From positions 129,929-193,928 of the forward strand of contig FR893179.1 in assembly GCA_000433355.1 (NCBI GenBank): 64,000 bases of DNA, given 5' to 3'. Source of the stretch: Alistipes sp. CAG:435. Lineage in GTDB: Bacteria; Bacteroidota; Bacteroidia; Bacteroidales; UBA932. Every line of letters starts with the position of its first letter. The first letter of the stretch is position 1. Under the pieces are notes generated by a model. The model ran no database searches. It saw only the letters and a list, made by a program, of their open reading frames with translations, and had not been told where the DNA came from. This document shows, one piece after another, positions 43,701 through 51,390 of this stretch. The position numbers and the translations under genes are program-made.

Positions 43701-44272
43701 CTGCGGTCACTCATTGACGCAGAAATCATTATGGGAATATCCGATGCTTCGGGAATATGTCCGATCGCATACAAGGCCGCCTTCGTGTTGAGGGCGTCAA
43801 AACAAGTCTCGAACAGCAGCAGATCCACTCCACCTTTTACAAGTCCTCTGATCTGAACCTCGAACGCCTCCGCCATCCCGTCAAATGAACATGGACGGAA
43901 AATCGGGTCGTTGATGTTCTGGGCAAGGGACAATGACTTGCTTGTCGGCCCGACGCTTCCGGCCACCCAAATCTTGCGTGGAGCCTCATCGGCGGCTTTG
44001 CGGGCTATCCGCGCGGCGGCCTCGGCCATCTGCCCGGCTTTCTCTGACAGATTATATTCAGATTGTGAGATGCTGTTGGCACTGAATGAGTTGGCTGTGA
44101 TTATATCAGCCCCCGCTTCAATATATTCATTGTGTATCTCACCGATCGTTTCGGGATTGGTGAGGTTGAATGATTCGCTGTTGCCTTGTAGGCCCTTGCG
44201 CTGAAGCATCGTACCCATCGCTCCGTCTAGGATGAGGATTCGCTTGGAAAGTTCGGTCCTGATGTCGTGCAT
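40709..44272 (-). CDS. metH: Cobalamin-dependent methionine synthase
   Basis: 1187 residues. Homocysteine domain with zinc cysteines (GLNCSLGAE and GGCCGTTPEH), pterin domain from about residue 320, cobalamin domain with the axial-ligand motif GDVHDIGKNI, and C-terminal reactivation domain (DVFP-like 'RVSQKAIDEYARRRGM'). Transfers the methyl group from methyltetrahydrofolate to homocysteine. metF, which makes that donor, is directly upstream in the same direction (24-nt gap). The linker between pterin and cobalamin domains is enlarged by two unrelated palindromic repeats translated in frame (42276-42299 and 42327-42418). No cobalamin riboswitch was recognised. Confidence 0.96.
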   Translation of the reverse strand: MHDIRTELSKRILILDGAMGTMLQRKGLQGNSESFNLTNPETIGEIHNEYIEAGADIITANSFSANSISQSEYNLSEKAGQMAEAAARIARKAADEAPRKIWVAGSVGPTSKSLSLAQNINDPIFRPCSFDGMAEAFEVQIRGLVKGGVDLLLFETCFDALNTKAALYAIGHIPEASDIPIMISASMSDRSGRTLTGQTMEAFYRSVQHCSPLSFGLNCSLGAEEMIPLIAEVASFAACAVSCYPNAGLPNEMGEYDETPSQMAESVRKMALAGSVNIVGGCCGTTPEHIKAVAEAVRGISPRTIPGLDNVLYVSGLESVAVDRKNNFTNVGERTNVAGSRKFAKLIAAGDYETGLQIAAGQIENGASIIDINMDDAMLDSRLEMEKFLRYVSNDPAVAKAAIMIDSSHWETLVTGLKNAQGKCIVNSISLKEGEEIFIEKAREINALGAAIIVIAFDEEGQATTYDRKVEICRRAYSLLTSKVGVRPCDIIFDVNVLPVGTGIPEHSRYGIDFIEAVRWIKGNLPGCRTSGGISNLSFSFRGNNTVREAMHSVFLYHAISAGLDMGIVNPGMLRVYDEIEPGLLKFVEDVILDSDAEATDRLIEKASRILDEKNSVGVSARPEGPEATCAARPVRENGRLAASGGALTGAESSNISSVAEPAEATVEERLVRALVKGDSSGLESDINECLTLYDKPVEIIDGPLMSGMARVGELFGAGKMFLPQVVKSAKTMKNAVALLQPYIEERGGESEVKKPRIVFATVKGDVHDIGKNITEIVLSCNGFEIVDLGVMVPKETILEKAAECSADLIGVSGLITPSLYQMEEICKEMTARGLDTPLLVGGAAASALHTAVRLAPLYGHVFYGQDASASAVLANQLITDREGTEAAEHKKQEHLRELYAQSSQKKAVHKPVEPFPAFSFIKGEPFANISGKRLGIEEVEPFFDWNMFAAIWGIKSGTGHDELRKLRADAHKEIDRLKNGNACRITISARFDGCHSEGDDIVSKDFRLPMLRQEGERSLADFVPPKEYGFESPMGMFAISVRTESHPSGCDCPACGTEYGPMLTRAVRLTLAEAASEWLSRHIHKELPSEFSGAKVIKPAAGYSSCPDHTLKRDILRLLPESERLGITLLDSCAMIPDASICGLIFIHPEATYPEIRRVSQKAIDEYARRRGMSDYEKARFLGHLL
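42276..42299. repeat. Repeat family A copy inside metH
   Basis: GTCGCTTCGGCAGGCTCGGC then GACC; translated as SVAEPAEAT in the interdomain linker of MetH. Confidence 0.85.
42327..42418. repeat. GC-rich palindrome inside metH
   Basis: GTCAGCGCGCCCC (42327-42339) is complementary to GGGGCGCGCGCTGAC (42404-42418), and GAGGCGACC near 42350 to GGTCGCCTC near 42387. About 92 bp, in frame, encoding an Ala/Gly/Pro/Arg-rich linker. Not related to family A. Confidence 0.8.
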
Positions 44273-44296
44273 CGCGTTGGTATATTCATTGATTGT

Positions 44297-45199
44297 CTAA
44301 AAACATTCCCGCAGGATTCCGATGATGTTGGCGGATTTGCCCATCGTGTAGAAGTGAACACCGGGAACTCCGTGAGCCAGAAGGTCTTTGCATTGAGCGG
44401 TGGCCCATTCCTGACCTATTTGATAGACCGCCTGTCTGTCGTTCTCGTGGGCGGAGATCTCGCTTGTGAGTTCGAACGGAATGTCGATTGAGAAGGATTC
44501 CGGGAGCAGTCTCACTTGCTTTGGAGTTGAGATCGGCTTGAGTCCGGGGATGATCGGGACGGAGATTCCTGCCGCCCTGCATCTGTCCACGAATTTATAG
44601 AAGACCTGGTTGTCGAAGAACATCTGGGTTGTGATGTAGTCCGCTCCGGCATCGACCTTGCGCTTGAGGTTCGCGATGTCCTCGTCCATATTCGCGGCCT
44701 CGAAATGCTTCTCCGGATAGCCTCCGACTCCGATTCTGAAAAAGCCCTCACAGCCGTTCTCCTTCTCGAAACGGCGTATCGCCCCCACGAGTTCGTTGGC
44801 GTGGTCGTAACCTCCAGGGACAGGGGAGAAGCGTTTTTCGCCCGTGAGACAGTCTCCCCTCAGGGCTAGGATATTGGATATTCCCATAAACTTGAAGTCT
44901 TGTAGCTGGAACTCGATCTGTTCGGCGGTAAGTCCTCCGCAGATGAGGTGGGGAACCACGTTGACCTTGAATTCGGACTGGATGGCTCCGCAGACGGCGG
45001 TCTCGCTGACGCGCCGGCGTATGAGCCGCTTCCGGTAGCTTCCGTCAGGCTGTTCCTCGTAGGTCACCTCGTCCCTGTGGCAGGTGACGTTTATGTATTT
45101 GGGATTGAACTCGATGAACGGTCTTATGTCATTCAGGAGTTCATCTTTGGTCATCCCTTTCAGGGGAGGGACTATCTCAAGTGATGGGTATTGCTTCAT
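44297..45199 (-). CDS. metF: 5,10-methylenetetrahydrofolate reductase
   Basis: 300 residues, a TIM barrel with the MetF hallmarks: 'EIVPPLKG' at the start, 'PHLICGGLTAEQIE', 'NILALRGDC' , 'IGVGGYPEKH' and 'DYITTQMFFDN', which bind FAD and folate. Supplies methyl-THF to MetH, encoded next downstream. Likely in one minus-strand operon nitroreductase-trmO-metF-metH, with gaps of 25, 32 and 24 nt. Confidence 0.96.
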   Translation of the reverse strand: MKQYPSLEIVPPLKGMTKDELLNDIRPFIEFNPKYINVTCHRDEVTYEEQPDGSYRKRLIRRRVSETAVCGAIQSEFKVNVVPHLICGGLTAEQIEFQLQDFKFMGISNILALRGDCLTGEKRFSPVPGGYDHANELVGAIRRFEKENGCEGFFRIGVGGYPEKHFEAANMDEDIANLKRKVDAGADYITTQMFFDNQVFYKFVDRCRAAGISVPIIPGLKPISTPKQVRLLPESFSIDIPFELTSEISAHENDRQAVYQIGQEWATAQCKDLLAHGVPGVHFYTMGKSANIIGILRECF

Positions 45200-45231
45200 T
45201 TGTTTTCGTTCGTTTTGTTTGCGTGTGTTGA

Positions 45232-45996
45232 TCAGGCTTCGGCCTTCGGATGTTTGATTCCGACAACAGTAAGGACATCGCCATCGACCTTGAACCTGAC
45301 ATCCATATCATTGAATATCATTCCGTAAACCTTGTCAGGATCGTTCTGGTACCTGGGCCTCGGGTCTTGTGCCAATACCTCCTTCAGGGCGGCTACATCG
45401 GCCTTTGTCCAGCCTGGGATGGTCACTTCGACAGGCTCAGTGACCTCATCCGCGAACACGACCTTCAACGGCCTCCATTCCTTGTCATCGACAAATCCCG
45501 ACACGGCATCCGGATGGCTGTCCGCATAAGTGACGTAAGGCTTTATGTCATAAATCGGTGTCCCGTCCATCAGATCCGCTCCCAGAACATTGATCACCGG
45601 CCCGATCGGTTTCCCGTCCGAGTCCTTGGCGTCATATTCAATGGATTCTATCCTGACCGACGAGAGCCCAAGTCCGTTAGGCCGGAAAGGGGAGCGGCTG
45701 GCGAACACCCCGATCCTCTCGTTCCCGCCAAGCCTCGGCGGCCGTACCGTCGCCTGGAATGGTCGCTCAGCGACTGAGGAACTTGTCTCGGCGGCCGGCC
45801 GTGGCTTGTTCCCGGAGAATCCCCAGATCAGCCAGATATATTCAAACCCTTCCAGCCCCCGCACAGCGTCAGCGCTTCGGAACCGAGGCTCGAACACAAT
45901 CCGACCTTTCAGCTCCGGAACCAATCCGGCCTGCCTCGGAATCCCGAACTTGGTCTTGAACGGCGACCGGAACCGGGCCACCGGCTCAATGAACAT
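45232..45996 (-). CDS. trmO: tRNA (N6-threonylcarbamoyl-A37) methyltransferase TrmO
   Basis: 254 residues from the ATG at 45996 (MFIEPVARFRSPF), which matches the usual TrmO start 'I..I.SPF..KFGIPRQ'. An ATG at 46047 would add 17 residues and overlap the nitroreductase. Family motifs: KFGIPRQAGLVPELKG, FEYIWLIWGF, 'GVFASRSPFRPNGLGLS' and 'DLMDGTPIYDIKPYVTYADS'. It methylates t6A37 in tRNAs reading ACY codons, using SAM. A family A repeat (45421-45445) encodes TEPVEVT in the C-terminal part; a possible degenerate copy encodes SSSVAERP near 45770. Sits before metF, in line with shared use of methyl donors. Confidence 0.92.
   Translation of the reverse strand: MFIEPVARFRSPFKTKFGIPRQAGLVPELKGRIVFEPRFRSADAVRGLEGFEYIWLIWGFSGNKPRPAAETSSSVAERPFQATVRPPRLGGNERIGVFASRSPFRPNGLGLSSVRIESIEYDAKDSDGKPIGPVINVLGADLMDGTPIYDIKPYVTYADSHPDAVSGFVDDKEWRPLKVVFADEVTEPVEVTIPGWTKADVAALKEVLAQDPRPRYQNDPDKVYGMIFNDMDVRFKVDGDVLTVVGIKHPKAEA
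45421..45445. repeat. Repeat family A copy inside trmO
   Basis: Perfect 25-bp copy with GGTCA/TGACC arms and core CTTCGACAGGCTCAG; in frame. Confidence 0.9.
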
Positions 45997-46021
45997 AGCT
46001 GACCTGATCCCATTTGAGGGC

Positions 46022-46513
46022 TTACTCGTTCTGCGGCTTGCGCTCATCGGCAGGATGTCCGACGGCTATCAGGCACAGAACGGAATATTTTTCCGGAATA
46101 TTCAGAATAGACCTTACCTTTTGTTCCGCCGTCACCCCGGCATCCTTGCTTTCCCTGCCCCTGATGTGGCACCAACAGGAACCCAGTCCAAGATCTTCGG
46201 CCTGATATTGCATGGAAACCGCTGCGATGCTGCAATCCTCGACCCACATTTCCTGCTCCTCTGGCTCTCCAAGCACGGCGATCACCACCGGAGCGCCAGC
46301 CAGAAACTGTGAGCCGGCCGTCCTGATGCCGGCCAGATCCTCGATCTTCTCCTTATTGTCTGTGACCACGAACCTCCATTTCCTGAGCCCCTTCGCCGTC
46401 GGTGACATAAGGGCTGCCCTGAGAATCGTCCTTACATATTCATCGCTCACAGGCTCGTCGGTGTAGATCCTGTGGCTTCTGCGCGCCTGCGCAAGTTCCT
46501 TGAATGAGTCCAT
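46022..46513 (-). CDS. Nitroreductase-family FMN oxidoreductase
   Basis: 163 residues from the ATG at 46513. FMN-binding pattern ARRSHRIYTDEPVSDE near the N-terminus (Arg-Arg-Ser), 'LMSPTAKGLRKWRF', 'AVSMQYQAEDLGLGSCWCHIRG', ending in 'LCLIAVGHPADERKPQ'. Reduces nitro compounds or quinones with NAD(P)H; physiological substrate unknown. Start decided by a strong AGGAGG (46527-46522) 8 nt before the ATG, unusual for this window. Probably first gene of the operon with trmO, metF and metH. Confidence 0.9.
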   Translation of the reverse strand: MDSFKELAQARRSHRIYTDEPVSDEYVRTILRAALMSPTAKGLRKWRFVVTDNKEKIEDLAGIRTAGSQFLAGAPVVIAVLGEPEEQEMWVEDCSIAAVSMQYQAEDLGLGSCWCHIRGRESKDAGVTAEQKVRSILNIPEKYSVLCLIAVGHPADERKPQNE

Positions 46514-46521
46514 ATTCAATT

Positions 46522-46541
46522 CCTCCTTTACCGCAAATTTA
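46522..46541 (-). promoter_or_regulatory. Shine-Dalgarno and probable -7 box of the nitroreductase gene
   Basis: AGGAGG at 46527-46522 sets the start at 46513. TAAATTTG at 46541-46534 fits the -7 box, but would leave the ribosome site at the very 5' end; no -33 match. Confidence 0.5.
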
Positions 46542-46703
46542 CAATTATTATCCGTTATGATGAATATTCAGTGCTGAGACTTTTGCCGCCAATCGCTTTT
46601 CGCCGGAAACTGCAAGTGAATATATTCTCAAACCTTAAAACGTTTGATTTTTGTTAAAATAATTGTCGAAACCGCATAAATAGTTATGAAATTTGATAAA
46701 ATA

Positions 46704-46735
46704 GTTGCCCTTGTTGGAAAAATGTAATATATTTA
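46704..46735 (+). promoter_or_regulatory. Probable promoter of the buk-vor operon
   Basis: GTTG (46704-46707), 20 nt, TATATTTA (46728-46735), 26 nt before the buk ATG. One mismatch in each box. Confidence 0.5.
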
Positions 46736-46761
46736 GGGTCGTAATAAAGCCTTATCATCCG

Positions 46762-47928
46762 ATGGATAACAAGACAAATTCATTAGAAGTCCCTCAAAAG
46801 GGAAACATTCTTATAATCAACACGGGGTCCACAACCACGAAGTTGGGCTACTTTTCAGATGGTGTCAGGGTCTTTGACACCAAGCTTGAGCACACCGCCG
46901 AGGATGTCGCCAAATACCCGTCCGTAATGGATCAGGCGGATATGCGTCATCAGGCCATCAAGGATTTTATGGCCTCCAAAGGAATTCCGCTTGAGGATGT
47001 GGACATCGTTATGGCGCGCGGCGGGCTTATCGTCCCGGTCATAACTGGAGTCTATAACGTGAACCAGGATATGCGTGATGTCCTGAAAAGCTGCCGTGAC
47101 GGGAACCACGCCTGCAATCTGAGCGCGATTCTGGCCGATGATGTCGCCAAGGAGATCAACGGGATCCGTGAGGACAAGAAGCTGACTCCTCGTTTCGGGG
47201 AATGCGTGGCCTACATCGCCGACCCTCCTATGGCGGACGAGATGCTGCCGGAGTGCAGGATGGGTGGAATCCCTGAGTTCTCCCGCAAGACATTGTTCCA
47301 CGCCTTGAACTCAAGGGCCATCGTGAGGCGTTACCTCCGTGAGCACGGCCACAAGACCAATGATGTCACAGTGATCGTCGCCCATATGGGCGGTGGCGCG
47401 ACCATCTCCCTTCACAGGAACGGCAAGGTGATCGACACCAACCACGGCCTTGGCGGAGACGGCCCTATCACTCCTGAGAGATCCGGCTGCTGCCCGCCGT
47501 TCGAGCTTATCGACATGTGCTTCAGCGGAAAGTACACCAAGGAGGAGATCCAGAAGAAGCTCGTGGGACGTGGCGGTGCCGTCGCTTACTTCGGCACGAA
47601 CAGTATGCTGGATGTCGAGAATATGGCCAATGACGGTAATGAACTGGCTCAAACCTTCCTCAAGGCATACGTTTTGAACATCTGCAAGTACATCGCGGCG
47701 ATGTCCGCTACCGCTGACGGTAAGATCGACGCCATTCTTCTGACGGGAGGCATAGCACACAGCAAGATGCTGATGGACGCCATCAAGGCGAAGATCGGCT
47801 TCATCGCTCCGGTGGAGGTATTCCCGGGAGAGGACGAGATCAACAGTCTCGCCGAGAACGGCTATATGATCCTTTCCGGACAGACGAAAATCCATACATA
47901 TAATAAGGACAGAATTATTGAAGATTAA
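46762..47928 (+). CDS. buk: Butyrate (branched-chain fatty acid) kinase
   Basis: 388 residues from the ATG at 46762 (MDNKTN); the open frame begins 19 codons earlier but runs through the promoter. Acetate/butyrate kinase fold of the ASKHA class: ILIINTGSTTTKLGYF (phosphate loop), ARGGLIVPV, 'VIVAHMGGGATISLHRNGK', 'PERSGCCPPFELIDMCFSGKY', 'ILLTGGIAHSK'. Converts acyl phosphate plus ADP into acid plus ATP. First of seven tightly spaced genes with BCAT and a VOR complex, so the likely acids are isobutyrate, isovalerate and 2-methylbutyrate. No phosphotransacylase is present in the cluster. Confidence 0.93.
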   Translation: MDNKTNSLEVPQKGNILIINTGSTTTKLGYFSDGVRVFDTKLEHTAEDVAKYPSVMDQADMRHQAIKDFMASKGIPLEDVDIVMARGGLIVPVITGVYNVNQDMRDVLKSCRDGNHACNLSAILADDVAKEINGIREDKKLTPRFGECVAYIADPPMADEMLPECRMGGIPEFSRKTLFHALNSRAIVRRYLREHGHKTNDVTVIVAHMGGGATISLHRNGKVIDTNHGLGGDGPITPERSGCCPPFELIDMCFSGKYTKEEIQKKLVGRGGAVAYFGTNSMLDVENMANDGNELAQTFLKAYVLNICKYIAAMSATADGKIDAILLTGGIAHSKMLMDAIKAKIGFIAPVEVFPGEDEINSLAENGYMILSGQTKIHTYNKDRIIED

Positions 47929-47937
47929 TTAATACGA

Positions 47938-48984
47938 ATGATGAAGAATATAGATTGGAGTAAGCTGTCTTTCAGCTACACTCAGACCAAGGCATTGGTG
48001 TACAGCCGCTGCATTGACGGAAAATGGGAGACACCTACCGTGACAGAGAACTTCAACATCTGCCTCAACAGCTTTGCGGGAATATTCCATTACGCCCCTT
48101 CCTGCTTCGAGGGATTGAAGGCGTTCCGCGGGGTTGACGGCAGGATCAGACTTTTTCGTCCGGATAAAAATGCCAAGAGAATGGCGGACAGCGCGACTTA
48201 TTTGGACATGCCGTACCCTTCAGAGGAGATGTTCATCAATATGTGCGTTCAATGCGTGAAGGAGAACATTGACTATCTTCCTCCGTATGAGGCGAGTGGA
48301 GCATCCCTTTATCTGCGTCCTATCCTGATTGGAATCAACCCGCAGCTGGGCATTCATTCGGCGCGTGACGTGATGTTCGCTGTCATGTGTTCTCCCGTAG
48401 GGACATATTCAGGAGCTAAGAGTCTCAGCCCAGGAAACGCGGTCATTTCGAGGAACTACGATCGTGCCTCTACATTTGGTTCCGGGTGCTACAAGCTCGG
48501 TGCTAACTATGCACAGTCTCTCCATGCTTACAACATCGCCCACAACACTGGTTACCGTGAGCTTCTGTTCCTTGACTCGGCCACGAAGACGACCATCGAG
48601 GAGTTCGGATCGTCCAATTTCTTCGCTATCAAGGGCAACACTTACATCACCCCGCGCTCGGGCAGTGTGCTGCCGTCAATTACCAACAACAGTCTCCGTA
48701 AGGTGGCGGCTGACATGGGATTGAATGTGGAGGTTCGTCCGATTAAGGTTGAGGAACTTGCTGAGTTTGATGAGGTTAACTCTTGTGGAACGGCTGTGGT
48801 CATCACTCCGATCTGCTCGATAGACGACAAGCCTCAGCTTGAGTGTGAGGAGGCTTCACGCCACTATACATTCGGCTCACCGGACAAGTGTGGAGCGGTC
48901 AGCGAGAAGCTCTACAACCGCATCATCGGCATCCAGAAAGGACTTGAGGAGGACACCCACAACTGGTGTCTGTTCATCGATTAG
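47938..48984 (+). CDS. ilvE: Branched-chain amino acid aminotransferase
   Basis: 348 residues, PLP fold type IV. 'YAPSCFEGLKAFRG' and 'RPDKNAKRM' near the start, the PLP lysine region 'GCYKLGANYAQSL', 'EEFGSSNFFAI' and 'SVLPSITNNSL'. Interconverts Val, Leu, Ile and their 2-oxo acids in the cytoplasm. Between butyrate kinase (9-nt gap) and a TPR gene (3-nt gap), upstream of a 2-oxoacid oxidoreductase, so here it probably works in degradation, though the same enzyme also serves synthesis. Confidence 0.95.
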   Translation: MMKNIDWSKLSFSYTQTKALVYSRCIDGKWETPTVTENFNICLNSFAGIFHYAPSCFEGLKAFRGVDGRIRLFRPDKNAKRMADSATYLDMPYPSEEMFINMCVQCVKENIDYLPPYEASGASLYLRPILIGINPQLGIHSARDVMFAVMCSPVGTYSGAKSLSPGNAVISRNYDRASTFGSGCYKLGANYAQSLHAYNIAHNTGYRELLFLDSATKTTIEEFGSSNFFAIKGNTYITPRSGSVLPSITNNSLRKVAADMGLNVEVRPIKVEELAEFDEVNSCGTAVVITPICSIDDKPQLECEEASRHYTFGSPDKCGAVSEKLYNRIIGIQKGLEEDTHNWCLFID

Positions 48985-48987
48985 GCG

Positions 48988-49263
48988 ATGATTGAATTAG
49001 AGGCGATAGAAAAGATTCTTGTAGAAGGCGGGACTGACGAGGCGATCCGTCTGCTTGACGAATATATCACATCCGCTCCGGAGCCTTCCGACCGGGCCTA
49101 CTATCTTCTGGGCAACGCGCACAGAAAGAAAGGGGACTGGCAGAAGGCCATCAACAACTATCTGGAGGCAATGGCGATAAACCCTGAAAGCCCGGCGGCG
49201 AACGCTTATGCGATTGCGAACGAGATCCTCGATTTCTACAACAAGGATATGTACAATCAATAA
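48988..49263 (+). CDS. Small TPR-repeat protein
   Basis: 91 residues. Contains about one and a half tetratricopeptide repeats (AIRLLDEYITSAPEPSDRAYYLLGNAHRKKGDWQKAINNYLEAMAINPES). Such a small TPR protein at this position between BCAT and VOR genes probably helps assembly or interaction of the complex; that is inference. No signal peptide. Confidence 0.85.
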   Translation: MIELEAIEKILVEGGTDEAIRLLDEYITSAPEPSDRAYYLLGNAHRKKGDWQKAINNYLEAMAINPESPAANAYAIANEILDFYNKDMYNQ

Positions 49264-49277
49264 ATATTTAAGGTATT

Positions 49278-49508
49278 ATGGCTAAAATGAAAGGGGCGAC
49301 CGTCGTCGACACCGAGAGATGCAAAGGCTGCAATCTCTGTGTCGTTGCCTGTCCGCTCGATGTCCTTGCTCTGACGACCAAGGAAGTGAACCGTAAGGGC
49401 TACAATTTCGCCCACGAGGTTCTTGCTGACACCTGCACGGGCTGCGCGTCCTGCGCCACTGTCTGCCCGGACGGGTGCATAACCGTTTACCGTCTTAAAA
49501 CAGTCTAA
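49278..49508 (+). CDS. vorD: VOR delta subunit, 2[4Fe-4S] ferredoxin
   Basis: 76 residues with two ferredoxin motifs: Cys15, 18, 21, 25 (CKGCNLCVVACP) and Cys53, 56, 59, 63 (CTGCASCATVCP). Electron-carrying subunit of a 2-oxoacid:ferredoxin oxidoreductase. Starts 14 nt after the TPR gene and 3 nt before vorB. The order ferredoxin-alpha-beta-gamma is as in other VOR/KOR operons. Confidence 0.92.
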   Translation: MAKMKGATVVDTERCKGCNLCVVACPLDVLALTTKEVNRKGYNFAHEVLADTCTGCASCATVCPDGCITVYRLKTV

Positions 49509-49511
49509 GCT

Positions 49512-50591
49512 ATGGCAGATCAGGAAATCACATTGATGAAAGGCAATGAGGCCATTGCCCACGCGGCCATCCGCTGCGGTTGTGACGGCTATTTCGGCTA
49601 TCCGATTACCCCTCAGTCAGAAGTCCTTGAGACTCTGGCCGCCGAGAAGCCTTGGGAGACCACCGGAATGGTTGTCCTCCAGGCTGAGAGCGAGGTTTCG
49701 TCGATCAATATGGTCTATGGCGGAGCCTGCACGGGAAAGAGGGTGATGACTTCTTCTTCCAGCCCGGGTGTCAGCTTGATGCAGGAAGGTTTGTCCTATA
49801 TGGCTGGAGCCGAGCTTCCGGCCCTTGTCGTGGACGTTATGCGTGGAGGTCCCGGCCTTGGAACTATCCAGCCGAGCCAGGCGGACTACTTCCAGGCCTG
49901 CAAGGGCGGCGGTCACGGAGACTATCATCTCATCGTGCTGGCCCCTGCCTCTGTGCAGGAAATGGCTGACTTCGTGGATCTTTCCTTCGAACTGGCGTTC
50001 CGTTACCGCAACCCTGCGATGATCCTTGCGGACGGTGCCATCGGCCAGATGATGGAGAAGGTCGTGCTTCCTCCGTTCAAGCCGCGCCGCACCGAGGAGG
50101 AGATCATCAAGGAATGCCCTTGGGCCACGACCGGACGTGTCGGAGGAAGAAAGCCGAACATCATCACTTCCCTTGAGCTCCGTTCCGAGGAGATGGAGGT
50201 CATCAATCTTCGCATCCAGAAGAAATACAAGGAGATAGAGGAAAAGGAAGTCCGCTTCGAGGAGTATCTGCTTGAGGATGCCGAATATGCCATCGTGGCT
50301 TTCGGCTCCGCTGCCCGTATCGCCAAGAAGAGCATCGAGATCGCCCGTTCGCAGGGCATCAAGGTCGGACTCCTTCGTCCGATAACCCTCTGGCCTTTCC
50401 CTACGAAGGAAGTCCAGAAACTCGCCGGAAAGGTGAAGGGAATCCTCTCACTGGAGATCAACGCCGGCCAGATGGTCGAGGACATCCGTCTCGCTGTCGA
50501 GGGCAAGGTCCCAGTACAGCATTTCGGACGTCTCGGAGGCATCATTCCTGATCCGGACGAGGTTGTGGATGCGATCAAACGTCTGTTCTAA
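49512..50591 (+). CDS. vorB: 3-methyl-2-oxobutanoate:ferredoxin oxidoreductase, alpha subunit (VorB)
   Basis: 359 residues. 'LMKGNEAIAHAAIRCGCDGYFGYPITPQSE', 'QAESEVSSINMVYGGACTGKRVMTSSSSPGVSLMQEG' and 'MRGGPGLGTIQPSQADYFQACKGGGHGDY' are the signature blocks of the VorB/KorA pyrimidine-binding subunit. With VorA, C and D it oxidatively decarboxylates branched-chain 2-oxo acids to acyl-CoA and reduced ferredoxin. 2-Oxoglutarate (KOR) is the main alternative substrate; the buk and BCAT neighbours favour branched-chain substrates. Confidence 0.92.
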   Translation: MADQEITLMKGNEAIAHAAIRCGCDGYFGYPITPQSEVLETLAAEKPWETTGMVVLQAESEVSSINMVYGGACTGKRVMTSSSSPGVSLMQEGLSYMAGAELPALVVDVMRGGPGLGTIQPSQADYFQACKGGGHGDYHLIVLAPASVQEMADFVDLSFELAFRYRNPAMILADGAIGQMMEKVVLPPFKPRRTEEEIIKECPWATTGRVGGRKPNIITSLELRSEEMEVINLRIQKKYKEIEEKEVRFEEYLLEDAEYAIVAFGSAARIAKKSIEIARSQGIKVGLLRPITLWPFPTKEVQKLAGKVKGILSLEINAGQMVEDIRLAVEGKVPVQHFGRLGGIIPDPDEVVDAIKRLF

Positions 50592-50604
50592 ATCTGAAGA
50601 CACA

Positions 50605-51378
50605 ATGACAAGAGAAGAAATAATCGAGAAAGGACAGGTTGTCTATAAGAAACCTACCTTGCTGAACGACACTCCGATGCATTACTGCCCAGGTTGCAGC
50701 CACGGAGTTGTGCACAAGATAGTCTCCGAAGTGATCGAGGAGATGGGAATGACGGACAAGACGATCGCCATCTCTCCTGTGGGCTGCGCCGTGTTCGCCT
50801 ACAAGTACATTGACGTTGACTGGGAGGAGGCCGCCCACGGTAGGGCTCCGGCACTTGCCAGCGCGACGAAGCGTCTCTGGCCGGACAGGCTCGTGTTCAC
50901 CTATCAGGGTGACGGAGACCTCGCCTGCATCGGAACAGCCGAGACGATCCACGCCCTGAACAGAGGCGAGAACATCACGATCATATTCATAAACAACGCC
51001 ATCTATGGAATGACCGGTGGTCAGATGGCTCCGACCACCCTTCTGGGAATGAAGACCGCCACCTGCCCTTACGGCAGGGAAGTGTCGCTTCACGGCTACC
51101 CGCTGAAGATCACGGAGATTGCCGCCACACTTGATGGCACCTGCTACGTGACCCGTCAGGCTGTTCACACCGTGGCTGCCATCAACCGCACGAAGAAGGC
51201 GATCAGAAAGGCGTTTGAATATTCAATGCAGGGCAAGGGCTCCAACCTCGTCGAGGTTGTGTCCACCTGCAACTCTGGTTGGAAGATGAGCCCGGAGAAG
51301 GCCAACAAGTGGATGGAAGAGAATATGTTTGCCTTCTATCATCTCGGTGACCTCAAGGACAAAGGCGTAGAACTTTAA
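50605..51378 (+). CDS. vorA: VOR beta subunit (TPP-binding, VorA)
   Basis: 257 residues from the ATG at 50605 (MTREEI), 13 nt after vorB; the open frame extends upstream but overlaps vorB. TPP-binding blocks 'HYCPGCSHGVVHKIVSEV', 'GCAVFAYKYIDVDWEEAAHGRAPA' and 'TYQGDGDLACIGTAETIHALNRGENITIIFINNAIYGMTGGQMAPTT'. Catalytic subunit where decarboxylation takes place. Confidence 0.93.
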   Translation: MTREEIIEKGQVVYKKPTLLNDTPMHYCPGCSHGVVHKIVSEVIEEMGMTDKTIAISPVGCAVFAYKYIDVDWEEAAHGRAPALASATKRLWPDRLVFTYQGDGDLACIGTAETIHALNRGENITIIFINNAIYGMTGGQMAPTTLLGMKTATCPYGREVSLHGYPLKITEIAATLDGTCYVTRQAVHTVAAINRTKKAIRKAFEYSMQGKGSNLVEVVSTCNSGWKMSPEKANKWMEENMFAFYHLGDLKDKGVEL

Positions 51379-51390
51379 ATCGACAAGGCT

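Noticed and set aside
45200..45231. SAM or cobalamin riboswitch before metF
   Set aside because: The gap is only 32 nt, too short for either aptamer.
46520..46704. SAM riboswitch ahead of the nitroreductase-trmO-metF-metH line
   Set aside because: The 185-nt divergent spacer is AT-rich and shows none of the SAM aptamer features I could check by eye; a covariance search would settle it.
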